From positions 496,001 to 560,000 of the forward strand of contig JBOEHK010000001.1 of the NCBI GenBank assembly GCA_050633885.1: 64,000 nucleotides of DNA, given 5' to 3'. A model generated the notes under the pieces. The model was not told where the DNA came from. It did not search any database and saw only the letters and a program-made list of their open reading frames with translations. Each line of letters starts with the position of its first letter. Within the stretch, counting starts at the first letter, position 1. The DNA is from JAWSVE01 sp050633885 (lineage in GTDB: Bacteria; Pseudomonadota; Gammaproteobacteria; Pseudomonadales; Cellvibrionaceae). A program made the position numbers and the translations under genes. Below, piece after piece: positions 52,848-63,127 of this stretch.

Positions 52848-53957
52848 ATGAGAGTAGGATTTGTTGGTTGGAGAGGAATGGTTGGTTCGGTCTTGATGCA
52901 AAGAATGGTTGCAGAATCTGACTTTAAAGGCATTGAGCCTATTTTCTTTACAACATCAAATATTGGTGGCGAGGGCCCTGCGATTGGGATGGACACTCCT
53001 CCATTAAAGGATGCCAAGTCTATTTCTGAGCTCTTAGTCATGGATGTCATTATTTCTTGCCAAGGTGGTGACTACACTCAGGCTGTTTATCCTCAATTAC
53101 GAAAAGAGGGGTGGGACGGCTATTGGATCGACGCTGCTTCAACTCTGCGAATGAGTGATCAATCTATCATTACTCTTGATCCGGTGAATCTCGATGTTAT
53201 CCAAAACGGCATTAAAGATGGCGTTAAAGAATTTATCGGGGGTAATTGCACTGTTAGCTTAATGCTTATGGGGCTAGGTGGATTGTTCCGTGAAGGTTTA
53301 GTTGAGTGGGCGTCTGCAATGACGTATCAAGCGGCAAGTGGAGCGGGTGCGGCAGCCATGAGAGAGTTGATTTCGCAAATGGGCAGTATCCATGATTCCG
53401 TTGAGACTCAATTGCAAGATCCCGCGAGTGCGATTTTGGATATCGACCGGCTTGTACTTAATGAAATGAAGTCTGAGCAATTCCCCGTAGAAAATACAGT
53501 TTCTCCGTTAGCAGGAAGCGTATTGCCTTACATTGATCGTCAACTTAAAAATGGTCAGAGTAAGGAAGAGTGGAAAGCTCAGGCCGAGGCTAACAAAATC
53601 TTAGGTGTATCTAATAATCCAATACCGGTTGATGGTATTTGTGTCCGCGTGGGCGCGATGAGATGTCATAGCCAAGCATTGACAATAAAGCTTAACAAAG
53701 ACGTACCACTGAGTGATGTCGAGGCTATCATTGCTTCGAGTAATGAATGGGCTAAAGTGATTCCCAATACCCGAGAGGACAGTTTAAAAATGCTTACTCC
53801 AACCAGCGTTACTGGAGGAATGGATGTGCCCGTTGGTCGACTAAGAAAAATGAATATGGGCGATCAATTTTTATCGGCCTTTACTGTTGGTGACCAATTG
53901 TTATGGGGAGCTGCGGAGCCATTAAGAAGAATGCTTCGTATATTGCGAGAGCACTAA
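52848..53957 (+). CDS. asd: aspartate-semialdehyde dehydrogenase
   Basis: Makes aspartate semialdehyde from aspartyl phosphate (369 aa), feeding Lys, DAP, Met and Thr. Start at ATG 52848, giving MRVGFVGWRGMVGSVLMQRM as in E. coli; an upstream ATG at 52815 adds 11 residues. The catalytic Cys is in FIGGNCTVSLMLMGLGGLF near residue 132, with the YQAASGAGAAAMREL substrate loop and a C-terminal His region (GAMRCHSQALTIKL). It partners with lysC at 36.9 kb. Confidence 0.98.
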   Translation: MRVGFVGWRGMVGSVLMQRMVAESDFKGIEPIFFTTSNIGGEGPAIGMDTPPLKDAKSISELLVMDVIISCQGGDYTQAVYPQLRKEGWDGYWIDAASTLRMSDQSIITLDPVNLDVIQNGIKDGVKEFIGGNCTVSLMLMGLGGLFREGLVEWASAMTYQAASGAGAAAMRELISQMGSIHDSVETQLQDPASAILDIDRLVLNEMKSEQFPVENTVSPLAGSVLPYIDRQLKNGQSKEEWKAQAEANKILGVSNNPIPVDGICVRVGAMRCHSQALTIKLNKDVPLSDVEAIIASSNEWAKVIPNTREDSLKMLTPTSVTGGMDVPVGRLRKMNMGDQFLSAFTVGDQLLWGAAEPLRRMLRILREH

Positions 53958-53990
53958 TCCAATCAGTTTATTGTGTTAGCAATAACCATT

Positions 53991-54034
53991 AAAAAGCTAC
54001 AGTTATGAATTAAAAAATAGCTGTGGCTTTTTTT
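53991..54034 (+). terminator. terminator after asd
   Basis: AAAAAGCTACAG pairs with CTGTGGCTTTTTTT (one G-U) around an 18-nt A-rich loop. Confidence 0.75.
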
Positions 54035-54101
54035 GTGAATAGAAAACATGTCTTGTTGTTTCAATAAAATTTAAATTTTACTTTTTTTGAGAATATTAAT
54101 T

Positions 54102-55115
54102 ATGGGTTGTCGATTAGCTTTAGTAGGCGCAAACACATCAGTCGGTGAATTGTTTGTTGAATATATAGATAAGAAAAAAAATCTTTTAGATGAACTTGTT
54201 TTATTGGCTTCTGATCCTTATGAAACAGACCCTGTTATTTTTCAGAAACGAAAAGTGCTTCCACAAGATATTGATGAAGTTGATTTTTCAAAAATCGACA
54301 TTGTTATTTTTGCGGATGATGAACAGCTAATTAATCAATATGCGCAAAAAGCTCAACAGAATAATGTATTTGTCATCGATTGTGCGCTGAAATCGGGAGA
54401 TGACCAATTGCCAGCCATGTTGGTTGTTCCCGAGATAAATGCCGAGAATTTAGGGGGTTTATCGACAAGCACCATATTAAGAAATCCAAGTTCAGCCAGT
54501 ATTTTTCTGTCGTTAATCTTAAATCCCCTGATCAGAAACTACGATGTAACTGATGTGAATGTGTGTTGCCACCTTCCCGCTGTCCATTTAGGTCAAGCGG
54601 GAGTAGAAGAGCTGGTAGGTCAGACTGCTCGGTTGCTCAACGGTATGCCTGTTGAGAGTACAGTGTTTTCTCAGCAATTGGCTTTTAGCCTGTTACCGGA
54701 AAGTTCGTCGCCTGAAGAGAATGGGTATACTCAGGACGAATTGCTGCTGACTTCGCAAGTCAGTGAAATTTTTGCTGGTTATGACTACGCTATAAATGTG
54801 AGTTGTATTCAAGTACCAGTCTTCTATGCGCAATCACAGATCATTACAGTTACGACTCAAGGGCCGGTAACCGTCAAGGGTGTGGCAGGTTTGTTATCTC
54901 AATCTTCTGGAATAAAAGTCGTTAGTAATAACAAACTTGGGCCAACGGCAATAAAAAGTGCAGCGGGAAAGGATGATCTGTACGTCGGAAGGATCCGGCA
55001 ATTGGAAGGACAAGACAATCAGATATCGCTTTGGACCGTTGGGGAAACTCTCCGTAAGGGTTCGGCTGCAAATTCTGTACAAATTGCAGAAATATTGATA
55101 AAAAGCTATTTATAA
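54102..55115 (+). CDS. Usg-type aspartate-semialdehyde dehydrogenase paralogue without the catalytic Cys
   Basis: 337 aa with ASADH fold (MGCRLALVGANTSVGELFVE, SLWTVGETLRKGSAANSVQI). At the active-site position the sequence reads ILRNPSSASIFLSLILNPL where Asd has GNCTV, so the nucleophile is absent. The other substrate-binding parts are also weak. The role of such Usg-1 proteins next to asd/fimV is not known. ATG 54102 preferred over an upstream TTG at 54087. The same gene order is found in pseudomonads. Confidence 0.85.
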   Translation: MGCRLALVGANTSVGELFVEYIDKKKNLLDELVLLASDPYETDPVIFQKRKVLPQDIDEVDFSKIDIVIFADDEQLINQYAQKAQQNNVFVIDCALKSGDDQLPAMLVVPEINAENLGGLSTSTILRNPSSASIFLSLILNPLIRNYDVTDVNVCCHLPAVHLGQAGVEELVGQTARLLNGMPVESTVFSQQLAFSLLPESSSPEENGYTQDELLLTSQVSEIFAGYDYAINVSCIQVPVFYAQSQIITVTTQGPVTVKGVAGLLSQSSGIKVVSNNKLGPTAIKSAAGKDDLYVGRIRQLEGQDNQISLWTVGETLRKGSAANSVQIAEILIKSYL

Positions 55116-55487
55116 TGAATACTTACAACGATGAGTGAAGAATTTTTCTAGCTTTTGATTTGGCTTTAATCTAATAATAAAGTTTGAATTCATGATAAAT
55201 TTTTAGCTGTCTGAATGAAAAAAGCGCTGTAAGTAAAAATTGTTAAGCTGTATTTGTTTGAAAAACAATCAATCAAGCTGCAGTGGGTACGTGTAATACA
55301 AAAGATTACGAGTAAGTGAGCACTACGGTGTTTGTGATTGAAGATTGAGACTTCTCTCCATCAGAGATCAGCAAATACTAACGTGCCATTTTATATTTTT
55401 GGGGTTCTTACGTGGCTAAAAAGCATTGCTTTTAAAGTAATGCGATTTGCAAGCTGAGGATCGAGGAGATAATTAAAGGGTATTCCT
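55116..55487. other. intergenic region upstream of fimV
   Basis: About 370 bp with no gene seen; presumably holds the fimV promoter. Confidence 0.5.
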
Positions 55488-58400
55488 ATGCATCTTCGAA
55501 AGTTAACTCTGGCTATAGGGTTATTGGGTGGAGCACTGTGTTCTAATTTGGCTTACAGTTTAGGCCTTGGTGAGATCACATTAAAATCGGCACTAGATGA
55601 GCCTTTGAACGCAGAAATTAAACTGCTTCAAGTCCGAGATCTGAGTTCTGGTGAGATCATCATTGGTTTGGCGTCCATCGACGACTTTAAAAGAGCTGGC
55701 GTAGATCGCGTCTTTTTCTTGCAGGATTTGAAGTTTGAAGTACTGCTTAGCAATCCAGGTGGTCCTATAGTTAAGGTGACCTCACGGAAACCGGTGCAAG
55801 AACCTTATGTTAACTTTTTAGTACAGACTCGCTGGCCTAGCGGGCGATTACTGCGAGAATATACTCTTCTATTAGATCTTCCCGTTTTTGCAGATAAGCC
55901 AGCCCGAGCTGTACAGCCTGCTCGAACAACAACTCAAGCTCGACCTGCTCCGTTGCCAGCACCGGTGAGGCCATCGCAAACTGAACCTACACCAGCGCCA
56001 GCAGTGATTCCTACTCAGCCTGTCCGTCCTTCGTCAACAGTAGCAACTGAGCCTAGCTATGCATCAGACGAGTATGCGGTACAGCCTGATGACACGCTTT
56101 GGGAAATAGCTTTGCGAGTACGCCCTAACCGCGGCGTCTCTGTTCAGCAAACAATGGTTGCGCTTCAGCGTATCAACCCTGATGCGTTTATCAATGACAA
56201 TATTAATCTATTGAAAAAAGGCCAGATTCTTAAAATCCCTGATCAAAACGAAATTGAAAATATCCAGCAGCAAGATGCTATTGGTTCAGTGGCTTATCAA
56301 AATGATCAGTGGGCAGGAAGTGATAGTTCATCTGGTGCCCAGCTTGAAGGGGCATCGGCTTCGACGTCGAGCGATAGTTCTACTGACGAGCCGCGGGGTC
56401 AATTAACATTAGCGGCACCAAGTGATGTTGAGTCTTCAGGTCAAAGTAGTGGTTCAGGCGATGCATCTGAAGAAAGTGCAGGTCTTGAGAATGAGCTGTC
56501 AGTTAATCTTGAAGAGCTCGATAGCGCACGACGAGAAAGTGATGAGTTAAACACGCGAGTCGGCGAGCTTGATGAGCAAATTGAAACTATAGAGCGTCTC
56601 ATTGATGTGAGCAGCGAGGAGATGCGTGCCCTTCAGTTAGCTGCTGAAAATACAGCCGACGATGTCCTTGATTCTGAAGTGGAATCAAACCTTGTTGAAG
56701 CTGGCTCTGAATTACTGAGTGACGCATCAGATGACATTGGAGATGCTGTATCTGAAGCCAGTGATTCGCTAATTGATCTAGGTGACGACCTAATATCTGA
56801 CTCTACTGATTTAATCGGTGAATCTTCTGACCTTATTGAAGGCTCCGATTCCCTAGAATCCGATTTTGATGTGACACAAGAAGAAGCAGACGCGGTAGCG
56901 GTAGTAGCAGAGCCAGATGTCGAGTCGCCACAAGTGGTAACTCCAGCGGTTCAATCAAAGTCGTTCATGGATATGATCATGGACAACCTTTGGTACATCA
57001 TTGGTGGACTTGTTGCCTTAATAGCGGGAGCGGGATTCTTCATGCATCGTAAAGCGCAAGCTGAAATGGCGGCGTTTGATGAGTTAGATGATGAACTCTA
57101 CGAAGATAACAACTTTGGCGATTTTGAAAATTCAGAAGTAGAGTCAGAGGAGGAGCAATTAGAGCTCGAAGACGAGCTTGATTTGGAAGCCGAGGAAGCT
57201 CAAGTTGATCTCGATGAGCAAGAGCCTGTTGTCCCGACTGAGTCGGAAACCGGCGATGCTGTTGGCGAAGCTGATATCTATATTGCCTATGGTAAATTTG
57301 ATCAGGCAGAGGAGATGCTTCAGCGAGCGATTATTGCAGATCCAGCAAATGTTCCAGCTCGTTTAAAACTGTTGGAAGTTTATTCTGAGACAAAAGATGT
57401 TGAAAAGTTTGACGTCGAGTATGCTCAGTTAATGGATTTAAATGATTCTTCAGCGAATAAAGAAGCGGAAGAGCTTCGTTCTCGAATTCCAGACGCAGGT
57501 GAATTCAGTATTGGCGCTGCAGCCGTTGCCGCGACTACGGCTGCTGGAGCATTTGCTGGGGATTTAACGGATAAACTCGACTTTGGTGAGGATACATCTG
57601 ATCAGTTGGGCGAAGCAGCTGATTCTGCTATTTCACTGGGTGATGATCTTGCTTCTGACCTAAGTGATTCTGCCGATGGCGCGATAGACGGTTTAGACCT
57701 TGATAGCCCATCTGGTCAGGCAACAGATTTTGGTGAAATCTCTTTAGATTTCGATAATGAAGAGTCTTTGAGTGAAGAGTCTGCGAGTGAAGAGTCATTA
57801 GCGTTAGATTCACAAGAGCTTTCCGATTCCTTGAGTGAAGAAGGAAGTGATTTTGAGCTAGATTTAGATTTGGATGATCTCGATGATGCTGTGCCATCAG
57901 AAGATATTGTTGCCGAGGCTGAGGCTGAGAGTTCTGGTGATGATCTCGGAGGAATTGATTTTGAATTGGACCTTGATAGTGATGCTCAAGAATCTGTAAC
58001 CTCTAATGAAGAAGCAGAAATAGATGCTGGCCTAACGTTGGACTTGGATGATTCGTCCGATGATGCAGATACGGCATTGACAGATGACGATGATTTCTTA
58101 TCTGATCTTGAGTTCAGTGCTGGATCTCAATCTTCTGAAGAGGCGACTGCGACAGACTCTACTTCATCTGGCGAAAATGCAACGCTTGATGATGCGTTTG
58201 ACCTTGACATGGAAGACATGGATTTAGCTGCTCTCGATGAAGAGATGGATGCGTTGGTTGGAGACCTAGATGAGCTGGATGAAACTGAATTAGCTTCATC
58301 GCCCGCAGCGCCAGCAAATCAGTTAGTTGATGAGGTGTTGGAGTCAGAGACAATTCCTGATGACTTAAATTTGTCTGAATCAGCGACTGATCTTGATGAC

Positions 58401-58721
58401 ATGATTTCTCTTGATGAGCCATCGTTGGATGAGTTGTCAGTAGAAGGTGATTTGTCTGACCTTAGTGAATCGTTAAGTGATCCGGAAACGGCTTCAGCTG
58501 ATTCTTTATCTTATGAAGAAGGTGGCGACGTCGATGATGAGCTTGATAGCGAATTAGACTTTTTGGCTGATACCGACGAGGTTGCCACTAAACTCGATTT
58601 AGCACGGGCTTATATCGACATGGGCGATAAAGATGGCGCTAAAGATATTTTAGAAGAGGTGGTGAGTGAAGGTAATGATGAGCAAAAAGTAGAAGCTCAA
58701 GAACTTATTGGTAGAATTTAA
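55488..58721 (+). CDS. fimV: FimV, peptidoglycan-binding inner-membrane hub for type IV pili
   Basis: 1077 aa. Signal peptide (residues 1-24), the FimV N-terminal domain (LGEITLKSALDEPLNAEIKL...RWPSGRLLREYTLLLDLP), a Pro-rich linker, a LysM domain near 198-255 (YAVQPDDTLWEIALRVRPNR), a coiled coil near 335-375 and one membrane helix near 499-520 (WYIIGGLVALIAGAGFFM). A very acidic Asp/Glu/Ser-rich cytoplasmic region follows. It has TPR-like repeats near 590-650 and the conserved C-terminal TPR (DLARAYIDMGDKDGAKDILE) at the end. FimV assembles at the cell poles and is needed for twitching and cAMP signalling with FimL. Confidence 0.96.
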   Translation: MHLRKLTLAIGLLGGALCSNLAYSLGLGEITLKSALDEPLNAEIKLLQVRDLSSGEIIIGLASIDDFKRAGVDRVFFLQDLKFEVLLSNPGGPIVKVTSRKPVQEPYVNFLVQTRWPSGRLLREYTLLLDLPVFADKPARAVQPARTTTQARPAPLPAPVRPSQTEPTPAPAVIPTQPVRPSSTVATEPSYASDEYAVQPDDTLWEIALRVRPNRGVSVQQTMVALQRINPDAFINDNINLLKKGQILKIPDQNEIENIQQQDAIGSVAYQNDQWAGSDSSSGAQLEGASASTSSDSSTDEPRGQLTLAAPSDVESSGQSSGSGDASEESAGLENELSVNLEELDSARRESDELNTRVGELDEQIETIERLIDVSSEEMRALQLAAENTADDVLDSEVESNLVEAGSELLSDASDDIGDAVSEASDSLIDLGDDLISDSTDLIGESSDLIEGSDSLESDFDVTQEEADAVAVVAEPDVESPQVVTPAVQSKSFMDMIMDNLWYIIGGLVALIAGAGFFMHRKAQAEMAAFDELDDELYEDNNFGDFENSEVESEEEQLELEDELDLEAEEAQVDLDEQEPVVPTESETGDAVGEADIYIAYGKFDQAEEMLQRAIIADPANVPARLKLLEVYSETKDVEKFDVEYAQLMDLNDSSANKEAEELRSRIPDAGEFSIGAAAVAATTAAGAFAGDLTDKLDFGEDTSDQLGEAADSAISLGDDLASDLSDSADGAIDGLDLDSPSGQATDFGEISLDFDNEESLSEESASEESLALDSQELSDSLSEEGSDFELDLDLDDLDDAVPSEDIVAEAEAESSGDDLGGIDFELDLDSDAQESVTSNEEAEIDAGLTLDLDDSSDDADTALTDDDDFLSDLEFSAGSQSSEEATATDSTSSGENATLDDAFDLDMEDMDLAALDEEMDALVGDLDELDETELASSPAAPANQLVDEVLESETIPDDLNLSESATDLDDMISLDEPSLDELSVEGDLSDLSESLSDPETASADSLSYEEGGDVDDELDSELDFLADTDEVATKLDLARAYIDMGDKDGAKDILEEVVSEGNDEQKVEAQELIGRI

Positions 58722-58755
58722 GAAATTTAGACATTAGACAAAGTATAAGCGCTAC

Positions 58756-58789
58756 AAAAAGCCTTGTGTTTACAGCACAGGGCTTTTTT
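58756..58789 (+). terminator. rho-independent terminator after fimV
   Basis: AAAAAGCCTTGTG / CACAGGGCTTTTTT stem with a 7-nt loop, 34 nt after the stop codon. Confidence 0.85.
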
Positions 58790-58996
58790 GCGTATAAGTG
58801 TTTAGTATCTTTTATTCGTATTTGTCTTTTATTCTGGCCAGCGAAAGTATGAGCTAAGCGTTAAAAAAGCGACTAAAAGCATTGCATTGAGCATTGTAAA
58901 GAGCGTTTTAAACAGCATTTTTAAGAGATTTGCACAAAGTGCTCAAAGAGAAATGTCGAAAAAAATGACGCAAAGAAGTCATTAAAAGAAAGTTGA

Positions 58997-59926
58997 GTGA
59001 GTGAGTTGATACATAAATTTGATAAAAAAGAGGATGATCGAAAACTGCCCGAAGGGGGTCAAGAGTTTCGGCGCAATCGTGAGTTAAGGCCAGAAATGAC
59101 ATACCCTGAGGGTATGCGAAGGATTTGTTTAACTGTTGAATATAACGGTTCAAGCTTTCACGGGTTTCAGGCTCAAGCATCTGGTATTAAAAATGTACAA
59201 CACGAATTAGAGTCAGCTCTTTCGAGTGTGGCAGATGAAAACATTACGATTGTCTGTGCGGGAAGAACTGATGCAGGTGTGCATGCTTCCTATCAAGTGA
59301 TTCATTTTGACACCTTGGCAGTTCGACCTTTAAAAGCATGGTCGTTAGGTGTGAATGCGCGGATGGGAGCGGGTGTCAGTATCCAGTCGGCTTATGAGGT
59401 GACCCCGAATTTTCACTCGCGTTTTTCTGCGCTTTATCGAACGTATCGTTATGTTATCTATAACAATAGTGCGAGATCAGCAATCTTATCAAAGATAGCC
59501 ACTTGGGAAAAAAGGCCATTAAATGTCGATGCAATGAAGCAAGCTGCAAAATGCCTTGTTGGAAAGCATGATTTTAGCGCTTTTCGAGCGTCCAGATGCC
59601 AATCAAAAACACCAGTTAGGACCATTGAAAGAATTCGCTTTGCCGAAAGTGATCAGCTTATTGTGTTAGAAGTGAAAGCTAATGCTTTCTTACATCATAT
59701 GATTCGAAATATTGTTGGGTCTTTATTTGCGGTAGGTTTTGGTGATAAACCATCAGGCTGGGTGGGAGATTTGTTAGCGCTTAAGGATCGCCGACTAGCT
59801 GCTGCAACAGCGCCTAGTGATGGGTTGTATTTGGTTGATGTCGGTTATCCAGAAGAGTTTGGCTTACCTAAGCATCGTTTGGGGCCAGTGTTTCTTCCCG
59901 ATCAAATGGTTTGGGTTGACGTCTAG
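58997..59926 (+). CDS. truA: tRNA pseudouridine(38-40) synthase TruA
   Basis: Converts U38-U40 of tRNA anticodon arms to pseudouridine. The catalytic Asp is in CAGRTDAGVHASYQVIHFDT, with RTYRYVIYNNSARSA, FSAFRASRCQSKTP and the C-terminal HHMIRNIVGSLFAVG. As given it starts at GTG 58997 with a ~33-residue hydrophilic extension. ATG 59096 (MTYPEGMRRICLTVEYNGSS), with AAGG 7 nt upstream, is at least as likely a start and gives the usual N-terminus. Order fimV-truA-trpF is conserved. Confidence 0.95.
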   Translation: MSELIHKFDKKEDDRKLPEGGQEFRRNRELRPEMTYPEGMRRICLTVEYNGSSFHGFQAQASGIKNVQHELESALSSVADENITIVCAGRTDAGVHASYQVIHFDTLAVRPLKAWSLGVNARMGAGVSIQSAYEVTPNFHSRFSALYRTYRYVIYNNSARSAILSKIATWEKRPLNVDAMKQAAKCLVGKHDFSAFRASRCQSKTPVRTIERIRFAESDQLIVLEVKANAFLHHMIRNIVGSLFAVGFGDKPSGWVGDLLALKDRRLAAATAPSDGLYLVDVGYPEEFGLPKHRLGPVFLPDQMVWVDV

Positions 59927-60167
59927 AGAGGTCATTATTATGGCTTGGCACAAAAAACCTATTTTAGTGTGACATCTTTTGAGGGAAATCCAAAGCATGA
60001 AAAGCCAAGAAAAATAGATGCCATTCTGTTAGAATCGCCTGTTTGTAGAATCAAAATCATCCTCTTTTCCATGTTATCCGTATAACAGACAACAAAAACC
60101 AATTGCTTTACTTATACTCCTGAATCCGTGAATAAAGCGAAAGTAAGTGAAGCTAGATATTGTCAAT

Positions 60168-60884
60168 ATGAACAGTGAATCTAAATCGCATACCCGAGTT
60201 AAAATTTGTGGATTAACGTCAGTTGAACATGTGCAACAAGCCATTTCAATTGGGGCTGATGCGATAGGAATGGTTTTTTACGATAAAAGCTCCCGAAACA
60301 TCAATGCAGAAAGAGCGATTGATCTGGTAAGGGCTGCTGGGCCTTTTGTGACAACCGTAGGTTTATTTGTAAATCCTCAAGTCGACTTTGTTCGACGTGT
60401 TTTAAGAGAGGTCCCATTACAGTTGTTGCAATTTCACGGTGATGAGACATCTGATTTTTGCGAGCAGTTTGAACGTCCTTATATAAAAGCGTTAAGAGTA
60501 AAAAAAATATTTGACGCTACAGAAGACAAATCACCAACAAAAAATCAAATCGAGATAAGAGAAGCGAAACAAGACATTGTTGAGGAATCGAAAAAATTCG
60601 TCAGTGCTCAAGGCATTTTGTTAGACGCTTATAGTCATAAAGGCCGAGGTGGTACGGGAGAATCTTTTAACTGGGGTTGTGTTCCCGAATCATTGCCGAA
60701 CTCCCATTTAATTTTGGCGGGTGGTCTGTCCGAAAAAAATATTGCTGATGCGGTAAGACAAACACGCCCCTACGCTGTTGATGTGAGCAGTGGAGTCGAG
60801 TCTTCGCCGGGTCATAAAGATTTTGAAAAAATGGCTGGTTTTGTTCGTGCTGTTCGTGAAGCGGATGATCAATGGATGACTTAA
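60168..60884 (+). CDS. trpF: phosphoribosylanthranilate isomerase TrpF with an internal insertion
   Basis: TIM-barrel isomerase of tryptophan synthesis. Core motifs are VKICGLTSVEHVQQAISIGA, GMVFYDKSSRNI, LLQFHGDETSDFC, then LLDAYSHKGRGGTGESFNW, LAGGLSEKNIADAV and VDVSSGVESSPGHKD. About 30 Lys/Glu-rich residues (VKKIFDATEDKSPTKNQIEI and following) are inserted between the LRVKK strand and the DAYS strand, so the protein is 238 aa rather than about 205. ATG 60168 is preferred; GTG 60147 is possible. Confidence 0.95.
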   Translation: MNSESKSHTRVKICGLTSVEHVQQAISIGADAIGMVFYDKSSRNINAERAIDLVRAAGPFVTTVGLFVNPQVDFVRRVLREVPLQLLQFHGDETSDFCEQFERPYIKALRVKKIFDATEDKSPTKNQIEIREAKQDIVEESKKFVSAQGILLDAYSHKGRGGTGESFNWGCVPESLPNSHLILAGGLSEKNIADAVRQTRPYAVDVSSGVESSPGHKDFEKMAGFVRAVREADDQWMT

Positions 60885-60961
60885 TTCAATAAAGATAAAG
60901 TCTATTCAGAATTTTATAAATACAAATTATTGAAATAATCGAAAAGAAGGCAGAGGAAGAC

Positions 60962-62179
60962 ATGGCGTTATCAGAAAAAGATTATGCGGCGATGCCAGAC
61001 GCAACTGGACATTTTGGGCCATATGGCGGTCGCTTTGTTGCGGAAACTTTAATTGAAGCACTGGATAGCTTGCAGGCACTTTATGCGCGCTTTAAAAATG
61101 ATCCAGCTTTTCTACAGGAGTTCGATAAAGATTTGGCTGACTATGTTGGTCGTCCATCACCGCTTTATTTGGCTGATCGTTTGACAAAAAAATACGGTGG
61201 TGCACAGGTTTATTTAAAGCGTGAAGACCTAAATCATACTGGCGCTCATAAAATTAATAACACTATTGGTCAAGCATTGTTGGCTAAACATACGGGGAAG
61301 AAACGGGTTATCGCAGAAACCGGAGCTGGCCAACACGGTGTTGCAACAGCCACTATCGCGGCTCGCTTAGGGTTGGAATGCCAAGTCTACATGGGTGCTG
61401 AAGATGTAAAACGTCAAGCTCCTAATGTGTATCGAATGAAGTTGTTAGGTGCAGAAGTTATTCCGGTTCAATCAGGTTCGAAAACATTAAAAGATGCGAT
61501 GAATGAAGCCATGCGTGATTGGGTCACCAATGTGGATGATACGTTTTATATTATTGGTACTGTAGCCGGACCGCATCCTTATCCATTACTTGTTCGAGAT
61601 TTCCAGTCGATAATCGGTCGAGAAGCGAGACAACAATGTTTAGAAAAAACAGGAAAGCTTCCAGATGCATTAGTAGCTTGTGTGGGTGGCGGTTCAAATG
61701 CAATCGGACTGTTTCACCCATTCCTAGCTGATGAAAGTGTTGCTATGTATGGTGTTGAAGCTGGCGGCTTCGGGCTGGAAACAGGAAAACATGCAGCGCC
61801 TTTGACGGCAGGTATTCCAGGAGTTTTGCACGGAAATAGAACGTACTTAATGGAAGATGAAAACGGGCAAATCATTGAAACGCATTCTGTTTCTGCTGGT
61901 TTGGATTATCCCGGTGTTGGGCCAGAGCATGCATGGTTAAAAGACATTAATCGAGTGCAATATGTTTCTATTAAAGATGACGAGGCACTTGCTGCTTTTC
62001 GAACAACCACTCAAGTCGAAGGAATTATTCCTGCTTTGGAGTCAAGCCATGCAATGGCTTACGCAGAAAAGCTTGCACCGACGCTTTCAAAAGATCAAAT
62101 TATTATTGTTAATTTATCGGGTCGAGGTGATAAAGATTTATTCACTGTAGCTGAAATCGACGGCGTGAAAATTGGTTAG
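60962..62179 (+). CDS. trpB: tryptophan synthase beta chain
   Basis: PLP enzyme condensing indole with serine (405 aa). The PLP Lys lies in LNHTGAHKINNTIGQALLAK (HK near residue 100); the phosphate-binding loop is CVGGGSNAIGLFHPF, and ETGAGQHGVATATIAARLGL carries the active-site Glu. A strong GAGGAAG ribosome site precedes the start. It forms an alpha2-beta2 complex with TrpA encoded downstream; trpF, trpB and trpA are probably one operon. Confidence 0.99.
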   Translation: MALSEKDYAAMPDATGHFGPYGGRFVAETLIEALDSLQALYARFKNDPAFLQEFDKDLADYVGRPSPLYLADRLTKKYGGAQVYLKREDLNHTGAHKINNTIGQALLAKHTGKKRVIAETGAGQHGVATATIAARLGLECQVYMGAEDVKRQAPNVYRMKLLGAEVIPVQSGSKTLKDAMNEAMRDWVTNVDDTFYIIGTVAGPHPYPLLVRDFQSIIGREARQQCLEKTGKLPDALVACVGGGSNAIGLFHPFLADESVAMYGVEAGGFGLETGKHAAPLTAGIPGVLHGNRTYLMEDENGQIIETHSVSAGLDYPGVGPEHAWLKDINRVQYVSIKDDEALAAFRTTTQVEGIIPALESSHAMAYAEKLAPTLSKDQIIIVNLSGRGDKDLFTVAEIDGVKIG

Positions 62180-62271
62180 ATTTTTGTTAGGCTCACTGAA
62201 ACGTCAAACACTTTAATTGTAGATGACAAGAATATTATTATATCAATAAATAGTTAGTTGGATTTTTTTAC

Positions 62272-63078
62272 ATGACTCGAATTGCTCGTTGTTTTGAAAG
62301 CTTAAAAAAAGAAAAGAAAAAAGCGCTAGTGACATATGTCGTTAATGGTGATCCTTCTCCTACGACAGTTTTGCCCACCATGCATGCATTGGTTGACAAT
62401 GGTGCTGATATTATTGAGTTAGGTGTTCCATTTTCAGATCCAATGGCAGAAGGACCTGTGATTCAATTAGGTCATGAAAGAGCATTAGCAAACGGCGCCA
62501 GCTTAAAGTCTTCGATTGAAGCGGTGAAGCGATTTCGGGAAACTAATCAGACAACACCTGTAGTTTTGATGGGTTATGAGAACCCTATCGAGAGAATGGG
62601 CTATGAAGCATTTGCTAAATCCGCTTCTGATGCGGGAGTTGATGGATTGATTAGTGTCGATTTGCCGCCAGAAGAAGCAACGGAATTGAATGCGCTACTA
62701 AAAAATGTTGGTATCGACAATATTTTTTTGTTGTCTCCTAGTACTACATTAGAGAGAGCTAAGCATATCATTTCACTTGCAACAGGTTTTTTATATTACG
62801 TTTCCTTAAAAGGTGTAACGGGAGCGGGTCACTTAGATGTTAATGCGGTAAATAAAAGACTTGCTGAGTTTCGCACCTTAACGGACCTCCCTATCTGTGT
62901 CGGTTTCGGTATAAAGAATGGCGATACTGCAAAAGCGGTAACTGAAAGCGCCGATGGCGCGGTTGTCGGTAGTTTGCTAGTAGATAAAATGGGCAGTATG
63001 GCTGGCGAAAGTGATGATGACATTGCTAGCGCTGTTGGTGAATTAGTATTACCCTTCCGGCGGACTATGGACTCCTAA
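62272..63078 (+). CDS. trpA: tryptophan synthase alpha chain
   Basis: Indole-glycerol-phosphate lyase subunit (268 aa). Catalytic Glu is in ADIIELGVPFSDPMAEGPVI and catalytic Asp in GVDGLISVDLPPEEA. Later motifs are FLLSPSTTLERAK, YYVSLKGVTGAG, VGFGIKNGDTAKAV and ADGAVVGSLLV. All lie in the usual TIM-barrel order. Indole is channelled to TrpB. Confidence 0.99.
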   Translation: MTRIARCFESLKKEKKKALVTYVVNGDPSPTTVLPTMHALVDNGADIIELGVPFSDPMAEGPVIQLGHERALANGASLKSSIEAVKRFRETNQTTPVVLMGYENPIERMGYEAFAKSASDAGVDGLISVDLPPEEATELNALLKNVGIDNIFLLSPSTTLERAKHIISLATGFLYYVSLKGVTGAGHLDVNAVNKRLAEFRTLTDLPICVGFGIKNGDTAKAVTESADGAVVGSLLVDKMGSMAGESDDDIASAVGELVLPFRRTMDS

Positions 63079-63127
63079 ATATTTTTACAATTTGTTTTTT
63101 ATGGCGGCATTTCACGGTGTTTTTTGA

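Noticed and set aside
57628..58422. Minus-strand open frames within fimV
   Set aside because: Shadows of the Asp/Glu/Ser-rich FimV coding sequence; His/Leu/Gln-rich nonsense translations.
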